A stretch of DNA of 64,000 nucleotides from Pontiella sulfatireligans. Its GTDB lineage: Bacteria; Verrucomicrobiota; Kiritimatiellia; Kiritimatiellales; Pontiellaceae. Location: assembly GCF_900890705.1 (NCBI RefSeq), contig NZ_CAAHFH010000003.1, positions 434,001 to 498,000 of the forward strand, read 5' to 3'. Shown here piece after piece: positions 53,690-61,200 of this stretch. The position numbers and the translations under genes are program-made. The notes beneath the pieces were generated by a model, which saw nothing but the letters and a program-made list of their open reading frames with translations, made no database searches and had not been told where the DNA came from. Positions within the stretch are counted from its first letter, which is position 1. Each line of letters opens with the position of its first letter.

Positions 53690-55030
53690 TCAGGTTTCCC
53701 TGTGCCCCATAGCCATCAGGTTTTGCGGAGAAAGGATTTTTAAAACGCTTTCTTCTCCGAGCTCTTCAATTAAATAGGTCTTAAAGTCAGTTCGGTTGGC
53801 CTGTTTGAACTTTTCAACCAACTCCGTTGCACGGTCGTAACCGATTACCGGAAGAAAGGCGGTTACGATTTCAACCGATGAATTAAACTGCCGTTCGCAC
53901 TCGCCTTCGTCGGCCGTGATGCCCTCGGCATGCTTGGCCAGCATTTCAGACGCCGCGCCGAGCAGCTCCATCGACTCCAGCAATGCGGATGCGAGCAACG
54001 GCATGAACTCGTTGATCTGCAACGAGCCGCGCGAGGCGCATTCGGTGACGATAAAGTCGTTGGCCTGCACTTTGATGCCAATCTGCATGACGCTTTCGAG
54101 GATGACCGGATTCACCTTGCCCGGCATGATCGACGAGCCAGCCTGCACGGCGGGCAGCTTGATTTTCTTGATCATGTGCAGCAGCCGCAGGTCGTTGCAA
54201 ATTTTTAGCAGGTTGGAGGCGCACGCCTTCATGATGCCGGAGACCTCTACAAAGGCGTCGGCGTTGGCGGTTTGGTCGACGAGGTTTTCGCCCCGGCTCA
54301 GGCCGAGGCCGGTCACTTCCCGCAGCTTGTCGGTGACGAGGAAAATATAGCTGCGCGGCGCGGTCAGCCCGGTGCCGACGGCCGTGCCGCCCAGATTGAC
54401 GACGCGCAGGCGCTCTTCGCATTTAAAGGTGCGCCAGCGGTCGCGAGCAAACGCTTCGGCGAATGCGCCGAACTCGGCGCCGAGGGTCAGCGGAACAGCG
54501 TCCACCAGCTCGGTTTTTCCAATCGTTGGAATATGCGCGAATCTGTTTTCCAACCGCTGGAAAGCGCCCTGAAGCGCTTCCACCTTTTCGGCCAGTTCGC
54601 GCAGGCCATAAATGGCCGCCACCTTGACGGCGGTCGGATATACATCGTTGGTCGACTGATGCAAATTGACGTCTTCGATGGCGTGGATTCCGTTGCCCGC
54701 TTTATTGGCAATCAACTCGTTGAGCATCATGTTGGTGGAAGTTCCTGCGCCGCCCTGAAGAGCTGAAAGCCGAAACTTGAAACCTGAAACTTGAAATGCT
54801 TCGCAGGCGGAAATGATGGCATCGGCCTTTTCCGAGGACAGCAGGCCCAGCTCCTTGTTGGCGAGGGCGCAGGCTTTCTTTACTTGGGCCAGCGCGGAAA
54901 CCAACAAAACGGGGACGGGACTTCCAGGGATTGGAAAGTTTTCTAGCGCCCGCGCCGTGTGGATGCCCCACGGTGCGTCGGCCGGGATTTGCTTTTCACC
55001 TAAAAAATCTTTTTCAGTTCGTGTATTCAT
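53690..55030 (-). CDS. aspA: Aspartate ammonia-lyase (fumarase/aspartase superfamily)
   Basis: This 446-residue enzyme interconverts aspartate with fumarate and ammonia. Landmarks are GGAGTSTNMMLNE, NLHQSTNDVYPTA, GKTELVDAVPLTLG and the signature GSSIMPGKVNPVI containing the catalytic loop Ser. It is somewhat shorter than E. coli AspA (478 residues). Aspartase genes recur inside hydEFG operons of anaerobes, so the operon position is expected although the functional link is not firmly established. Start MNTRTEKDFLGEKQIP aligns with the normal family N-terminus. Confidence 0.94.
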   Translation of the reverse strand: MNTRTEKDFLGEKQIPADAPWGIHTARALENFPIPGSPVPVLLVSALAQVKKACALANKELGLLSSEKADAIISACEAFQVSGFKFRLSALQGGAGTSTNMMLNELIANKAGNGIHAIEDVNLHQSTNDVYPTAVKVAAIYGLRELAEKVEALQGAFQRLENRFAHIPTIGKTELVDAVPLTLGAEFGAFAEAFARDRWRTFKCEERLRVVNLGGTAVGTGLTAPRSYIFLVTDKLREVTGLGLSRGENLVDQTANADAFVEVSGIMKACASNLLKICNDLRLLHMIKKIKLPAVQAGSSIMPGKVNPVILESVMQIGIKVQANDFIVTECASRGSLQINEFMPLLASALLESMELLGAASEMLAKHAEGITADEGECERQFNSSVEIVTAFLPVIGYDRATELVEKFKQANRTDFKTYLIEELGEESVLKILSPQNLMAMGHRET

Positions 55031-55078
55031 GAGAGCGCGCAGATTACGTAGAAGGAGGCAAAGGTTCCTTGATGCGGG

Positions 55079-55336
55079 TCAAGCATGCTGCATTTTACTG
55101 AGCATGGATTTAACGGAGACGCCGGCAATGCGGCCGAGCCGGCCGGTCAGGGAGCCGAGCTGGTCGGTGGAGGCGTCGATGACGAGGGTGATGGCCGAGC
55201 AGTTGCGCTCAGGGCACGGAACGCCGGTGCGCGAAAGAATGATGTCGCCGAATTCGGACAGCAACATATTGACATTTGCCGCGTTATGTTCGCGGTCTTC
55301 AATGATCAGGCCGACAAAGCCTAGACGCTTTTCCAT
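55079..55336 (-). CDS. TM1266-like iron-only hydrogenase system regulator
   Basis: An 85-residue ACT-like small protein (EKRLGFVGLIIEDREHNAAN ... ITLVIDASTDQLGSLTGRLG) matching the TM1266 family found with hydEFG genes. The N-x-(N/L) start and the C-terminal GVSVKSMLSK are characteristic. It heads the operon aspA-hydF-hydG-hydE and probably senses metabolic state or nickel/iron, though its mechanism is unknown. AGGAGA precedes the start codon. Confidence 0.93.
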   Translation of the reverse strand: MEKRLGFVGLIIEDREHNAANVNMLLSEFGDIILSRTGVPCPERNCSAITLVIDASTDQLGSLTGRLGRIAGVSVKSMLSKMQHA

Positions 55337-55512
55337 GGGGTCTCCTCTGTTCCGTTATACGAAACCTTCAGAATATTTTTTACAGATCCCTTCCAATCCG
55401 CCGTAGCCGATTGCGCAGGAAAGTCGCCACCCTACTTAAGGGCGCAGGGATGGCAAGGCCTTTTCTGGTACGCCGGCTTATCTAGACGGAGTACCAAAAA
55501 GAGCCCCCTGCA

Positions 55513-55544
55513 ATCCGGTGTTCTTTGCGTTCGAGACACCGGAT
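55513..55544 (-). terminator. Likely terminator hairpin after lysS
   Basis: ATCCGGTGT (55513-55521) and ACACCGGAT (55536-55544) form a perfect 9-base-pair stem. On the minus strand it is followed by GCAGGGGGCTCTTTTT, with the T-run about 12 bases away. Located 23 bases after the lysS stop. Confidence 0.6.
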
Positions 55545-55566
55545 AGGAATCCGGCGCCACGAAGCT

Positions 55567-57009
55567 CTAGCTGCGGGGCTTGAGCTGCGGGAAGAGGATC
55601 ACGTCGCGGATCGCGTCGGAGCCGGTGAGCAGCATGAGCAGACGGTCGATGCCGATGCCCATTCCGCCGGTCGGAGGCATGCCGTATTCAAGCGCGGCGA
55701 GGAAATCCTCGTCGATCTTCGATCCGTCGCCCGCAGCCTGCTCTTCAAAACGCTTGCGCTGCTCGATCGGGTCGTTGAGCTCGCTGTAGGCCGGCGCGAT
55801 TTCCTTGCCGCCAATAATCAGCTCAAATACGTCCACCAAATCGGGATCGTCGGCGCAAGGATTGGCGAGCGGAACGAGTTCTGCGGGAAGACGCGTGATG
55901 AAGGTGGGCTGAATGAGCGTGCCTTCGATCGTCTTGTCGTAGATTTCGTGGGTGACCTGCTTAAAGTCGGCGCCCTCTTCGATGTGGACTTCGAGTTCGG
56001 TGGCCTTGGCCTTGGCTTCGTCGAGGGTCTTTTCAAACCAGTCGGCGCCGAGATGCTCCTTTACGAGATCGTGGTACGGCACTTCGCGCCAAGGGGTCTG
56101 CATGTTGATGGTGTTGCCCATCCACTCGAATTCCATTTTCTTGAAAATGGTTTCAGCCAGATGCGTGAACAGGCTCTGGATCAGCTCCTGCATGGTGCGC
56201 ATATCGCCGTAGGCCTCGTAGATTTCGAGGCAGGTGAACTCCGGGTTGTGCGTGCGGTCGAGCCCTTCGTTGCGGAAGTTGCGGTTCATTTCGTAGACGC
56301 GGTCCATCCCGCCGACAATGAGACGCTTGAGATAAAGCTCGGGCGCGATGCGCATAAAAACGTCGACGTTGAGCGCGTTGTAGTGCGCCTTGAACGGCTT
56401 GGCCGCCGCGCCGCCGGCGATCTGCTGGAGCATCGGGGTCTCGACTTCGTTGTAGTCGCGGTTGTCGAGGAAGCTGCGGATTTCACGCATCACCTGCGTG
56501 CGCTTCTTGAAGATATCCATCACTTCCGGGTTGGAGATCAGGTCAAGCGAGCGCTGACGGTAGCGGGTTTCCACATCTTGGAGGCCGTGAAATTTTTCGG
56601 GAAGCGTCAGCAGCGCCTTGGAGAGCAGGCACCAGCTGCCAACGCGGACGGTCTGTTCTTCGGTGCGGGTGATGAACAGTTCGCCTTCAACGCCGATAAT
56701 GTCGCCGAGGTCGAGCAGCTTGAATGCATCAAACGTTTCGTCACCGAGAATATCCTTCTTTACCATAAGTTGGAATTTCTCCGAACCGTCCGAAATATGG
56801 GCGAATGCCATCTTGCCCATCTTACGGATCGCTACGATGCGTCCGCAGGCCTTGACCACCTTCCCCTCTTCAAAGGAGGCGTGCAGTTCATCGAGTCGCG
56901 CGGTGCGCTCGAACGCTTTTCCAAAGGCTGGAAACCCGACCTCTTCGAGCTTGTTCATGTTTTCGATGCGCTGCTGGCGGTATTCGTTTCCTGATAGTTC
57001 TTCGCTCAT
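55567..57009 (-). CDS. lysS: Lysyl-tRNA synthetase, class II
   Basis: A 480-residue class II aminoacyl-tRNA synthetase charging tRNA-Lys. The N-terminal OB-fold anticodon-binding domain (about 45-140) contains ACGRIVAIRKMGKMAFAHIS. Motif 1 is near RSLDLISNPEV, motif 2 is FRNEGLDRTHNPEFTCLEIY and motif 3 is GMGIGIDRLLMLLT. All are intact. A basic housekeeping gene; it runs in the same direction as the hydrogenase operon but is separated by a 230-base interval with a terminator-like hairpin. Confidence 0.98.
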   Translation of the reverse strand: MSEELSGNEYRQQRIENMNKLEEVGFPAFGKAFERTARLDELHASFEEGKVVKACGRIVAIRKMGKMAFAHISDGSEKFQLMVKKDILGDETFDAFKLLDLGDIIGVEGELFITRTEEQTVRVGSWCLLSKALLTLPEKFHGLQDVETRYRQRSLDLISNPEVMDIFKKRTQVMREIRSFLDNRDYNEVETPMLQQIAGGAAAKPFKAHYNALNVDVFMRIAPELYLKRLIVGGMDRVYEMNRNFRNEGLDRTHNPEFTCLEIYEAYGDMRTMQELIQSLFTHLAETIFKKMEFEWMGNTINMQTPWREVPYHDLVKEHLGADWFEKTLDEAKAKATELEVHIEEGADFKQVTHEIYDKTIEGTLIQPTFITRLPAELVPLANPCADDPDLVDVFELIIGGKEIAPAYSELNDPIEQRKRFEEQAAGDGSKIDEDFLAALEYGMPPTGGMGIGIDRLLMLLTGSDAIRDVILFPQLKPRS

Positions 57010-57102
57010 GGTTTTCTCCTAAAAATTGGCAGGAAACCATACGAATTCACCCCCACCAAGTCAACAGGCATCCCGTCGAAAGGCCAAAAGGAGCCAGAGC
57101 AT

Positions 57103-58278
57103 TCAATCTGCGTGCACTTTCCCCATCTTGATGTCCCAAACCTTGCATGCGGTATTCATGCCCCCCATTGAAAACAAGCAGGCTTTATCAGTATCGAGCC
57201 TCAGTCCTTGAAATTCTTCATGCATTACATGCTCGCCGTCCACTAAGAAACGGACGTCATCGCCATTGCGCGACACCTCCACCTCATGCACGCCGCCTTG
57301 CCCAACATAGATATAGTAGTCACGATGATCCTCCTCATGATTCGGAGGAATCAATCGCGGGCAGATGCGCTCGCCCGCCAGAACCTCGACTTTGCATGTC
57401 ACCGAAAAGTCGCCCATCAATAGCGGCGAGCATGGATAGTGCCCAAAAATCTGAGGAGCAAAAGCATAGTACTTCACCTCGCCAAATTCCCCTCTGGCAA
57501 TAGTTCCTTCCTGATTCAGAACGCCCCACCGTTCCACCTTCAACGCCGATGCATTGAGCGGAACCTTTTCCTCGAGCGAACCGAAGCGGGCTTCCACCCG
57601 TTCCCTGAGCCCCGTTTTGGTTTCCTTGCAATCGATGATCCGGCCTTGGGCGTTGTAGGCCACCAACAGTCCCCCAGCACACTCGAGTATCGACTCACCT
57701 TCGACGGGAACAACGCCTTCCGGCACCTGACCGTCGGCAATGCGAGCGGGCGGTGTTTCCAAGGCAAGTTCTTGGTGGCCGGCCTTAAACCCGTCGATCT
57801 CCAAATGCTTTTCATTAAAAAATACGAGTGTATCACTGCGGGGATCGTTTCCGAAAAGAAGCATCCAAAAGCCTATTTTCCCGCCAAAGGCATCGGTGCT
57901 GGTTTTCTTGATTGCCGCGTGGCACTTGGCATCGGTCCGCTCAAGAATCACCGACTTGGTTCCCGACCCGCCCCGAGCCTCGAACGCTTCGAACGAGCCC
58001 TCGGAATCCTCTTGGATTTCCAGCGCGAACTTGAACTGCGGAGGCACGGACAGCTTAATGTATTTTTGATCCTTGGCGCTCAACTTGGAGACCGGAACCT
58101 TGACCGACTTCCCATCGCGCTTGCGAAGCTCGGCCCGCCCCCCTTTGACCGAAACCAGCTCCGCCTCCACCACGCTCCCATTAGAGCCTTCCCACACGCG
58201 GAATTCCGCAGGGGCAACAGCACCCAGCAGCAAAACCAAACCTAAGATCCATTTCATCCTCCCAACACCTCTGCTCAT
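57103..58278 (-). CDS. Secreted SHD1-domain protein of unknown function
   Basis: A 391-residue exported protein (signal peptide to about residue 24, GAVAPAE). Residues about 25-75 match the SLA1-homology (SHD1) domain frequent in this superphylum (VVEAELVSVKGGRAELRKRD, then KVPVSKLSAKDQKYI). The middle part is unassigned. Residues about 290-390 (FSVTCKVEVLAG ... VHEVEVSRNGDDVRFLVDGE) resemble a LamG/DUF1080-like beta sandwich. It starts 20 bases after the stop of the 1857-residue protein, so the two genes probably form an operon and may act together at the surface. Confidence 0.75.
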   Translation of the reverse strand: MSRGVGRMKWILGLVLLLGAVAPAEFRVWEGSNGSVVEAELVSVKGGRAELRKRDGKSVKVPVSKLSAKDQKYIKLSVPPQFKFALEIQEDSEGSFEAFEARGGSGTKSVILERTDAKCHAAIKKTSTDAFGGKIGFWMLLFGNDPRSDTLVFFNEKHLEIDGFKAGHQELALETPPARIADGQVPEGVVPVEGESILECAGGLLVAYNAQGRIIDCKETKTGLRERVEARFGSLEEKVPLNASALKVERWGVLNQEGTIARGEFGEVKYYAFAPQIFGHYPCSPLLMGDFSVTCKVEVLAGERICPRLIPPNHEEDHRDYYIYVGQGGVHEVEVSRNGDDVRFLVDGEHVMHEEFQGLRLDTDKACLFSMGGMNTACKVWDIKMGKVHAD

Positions 58279-58297
58279 CGAACCTCTCCAAATCGAC

Positions 58298-61200
58298 TTA
58301 TTTTAATTTCACATCCACCTTGTAAAACCCGCCATCCTCCGCCGCATGCACCGTATCGGTATAGCTGTTTTGCGGATGCCCGATTCCGGTTTCCAAGGTC
58401 TGGAAACCGGTCATGAGGTTGGTGCTCCACTGGATGCTGTAGAGGCGGTCGGGGATGGAGATCCATTCCACCACGAAGCAGTTGGTGCTGTTTACTTCGG
58501 CCACCGAATTACCCGCCGTGAAGAACGAGGTTTCATTGGTTGGATCGGTTCCGGCAATGAATTCGGACATATTGTCGTAGCCATCATGGTCGCCGTCTGC
58601 AAACGCATCCGCCACGACGTACTGGCTTTCCCAGTCGTTCGGCAGCCCGTCGCCGTCGGCATCGTACGATGCGAGCATAACGACCACGCGGTAGTAGCCG
58701 GACGACTCGGCATAATGCACCGAGTCGGTATAGCTGTTTTGCGGATGCTGGATGCCAATTTCCAGAGGCTGAAAAGGCTCCATCAGCGACGGCGTCCAAA
58801 GCACGTTGTACACACGCCCCGACACCGACTGCCACGATATAATCAATCCCTCGGATTCCTCCGCCGCCGCCATCGCCATATAACCTACGCTCAACGGAGC
58901 GGGCGCACCCGCACCTGTCGATGTTGGCGCCAGCTTTGCGGCAAAAACCGAGGCTCCGTTGGTCGGATCCATGCCCGCGATATATTCATCGCGGTTCGAC
59001 TGCCCATCGCCGTCGGCATCTCCGTCTTCTTCCACCATGCCGTCAAAGAACTCACGCTCCCACGAGTCGTCATAGCCGTTGTCATTCTGGTCACCGCCCA
59101 GCCCAACGCTGCCTTGGTATTCATAGCAACCCATATCGATATACTCTTCAACGATGCGCGGATTTCCATCCAGATCCACCGAGTTGGTTGCAAACGCATT
59201 GTTGCCCCAGTTGATGCAGGGCGAGCTCGACATCAACCGGTAGTCCCCTGCGAGAGGATCTACGAACATTGGATTGTTGGTGATGCTTCCCGCAATCCCA
59301 TGAGGCACATCAGGAGCACAGTTGTTGATCACATCCCAAACGGTATGGACGTTGGCATTGGTTGGTGCAGAGTTGTGCCAGACAATGCAGTTGCGGTCTA
59401 CACGGGTGCCACCCTTCGAAGTGCCCCCACCAACGCCGCCCGCTTCATTGCCCACGATGGTACAGTTTATCGCCATACAACTACTGCATCCTCCTCCGTC
59501 AGTTACGGCCTTGTTCTTCACAACAAGGCAATTGAAAGCCTGTCCGTTATGAATACCGCCCCCTACCGATCCAGCAGTATTACCCTCAACAACAGAATTA
59601 AACACATCGGAAAAATATGTTCCTCCTCCCTGGTTCGAAGAAATATTATCGGCAACCCTACAGTCATAAAGAGTACCCTTTTGAACGCCACCACCATTGT
59701 TGGCAGACGTATTCGCTATTATCACGCAGTTCGTAAGAATTGCACTCAATGATGAGGCATAGACTCCACCCCCATTGCCTCCCGTGTTTCCGTTGGTAAT
59801 AGTGAACCCGCTAATGGTGCAGTCACTCAATCCCAGATAAAAACATCGGTTCGATCCTCCCCCGTCGATAATGGTTGCACTTGGACCGTCAACACCCTGA
59901 ATCAAGATGGATTTACCGACCGCGATCTCGGGGCTGGCTGTATATGTACCATTCGTCACTTGAACCCAGCCTCCCGGCAAACAAGTATCGACCCCCTCCT
60001 GGATAGTTGCCTTGGCGGACACCCAACTTGCACCATCGTTAGAGTCATTTCCCACTGGCGACACATATACAGTCGCTTCCTCCAGCGTCAATACCTGCAC
60101 GGACTGGGTTGCGGATATCCCGCCCGGATAGGTTTCGTTATAAGCCGTCAAAACCACTTCGTAGGTGCCCGGGGAATCCCATGCGTGCACCGGAAGAGGA
60201 TTGTTGGGTTCCATCGCACCGTCGCCAAAATCCCATGTATGCATGAGAACGGCTCCCTGAATATCGGCATACCGTGCCGACGGGTAGCCTGCCACAACAA
60301 AGAAGTCACCGCCAATGGCCACAACCAGAGAGCCAGTCACGGAACCAGCACCGTGGTATTCGTCGCATCCCATCGATGGTGGATTCAGCCACGCTTCGCC
60401 ATCGATATCGGTTCCACTTGCGTATGTAGAATCACCGATACCACGACAGGAAGAAGTAGGCAATAGATGGGCAAGCGAAACCAAGCCTGGATTGTTGGTG
60501 ACGTTTCCATCCACTCCGTGAACCAAGTCGGGAGAACAGGAATGGGCGATTGGCATTGGATGCGTATTGCCGGAAGTAACGCCATAATCCATGGAACTGC
60601 TGTTCGATGAACGGTTGCCGAAAACAACCGTGTTCCTGACTACGTAGTTTGTATTGTTGTTCAGCCAAACCCCGCCGCCATTCCCCCCAGCTTCATTTGC
60701 TGTAACCGTACAGTTGTACAATGAGCAAGCATCCGTTCCGCCACCATTGTTCACCGCCGTGTTGTGGTGGATGCTACAGCCATACAGCTGCGCACTATTG
60801 GCTCCGCCGCCATATCTGGCACTGGAGTTAAAACATATTTCGGAATTGATGACTATTCCGCCGTTGACGCCACCAGAATGGTTTTGGGCATGGTTACCGC
60901 GAATAATGCAGTTCGTCGCAGTTCCATTCTTCACCCCCCCTCCAATATTGCCTGCTATGTTATTTTCTATCAGGCAATAAGAAATATCCGACCATTCAAC
61001 ACCCCCCCCATTGTTCGAAGCCGTGTTAGAGGAAAACGTGCAATCAAAGGCAATCCCGTTGTTCAGGCCGCCGCCATGATTGAAAGCCACGTTATGGCTT
61101 ACGGTGCAGTCGTACATGGTTCCCTTGTTCACCCCGCCACCTTCGTCGCCAGCCGTGCAACCGACAATACTACAATTTGTGATTGCCGGCGTGGTGTCGT

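Noticed and set aside
55525..56994. A long plus-strand frame of 489 codons opposite lysS
   Set aside because: Shadow of lysS, which has all class II synthetase motifs on the other strand.
58346..59752. A plus-strand frame of 468 codons opposite the giant lectin protein
   Set aside because: Shadow frame with no signal peptide or domain; the minus-strand gene is clearly real.
59840..59870. A tRNA-like GGTTCGATCC box
   Set aside because: It lies within the coding sequence of the lectin protein and no cloverleaf can be drawn around it.
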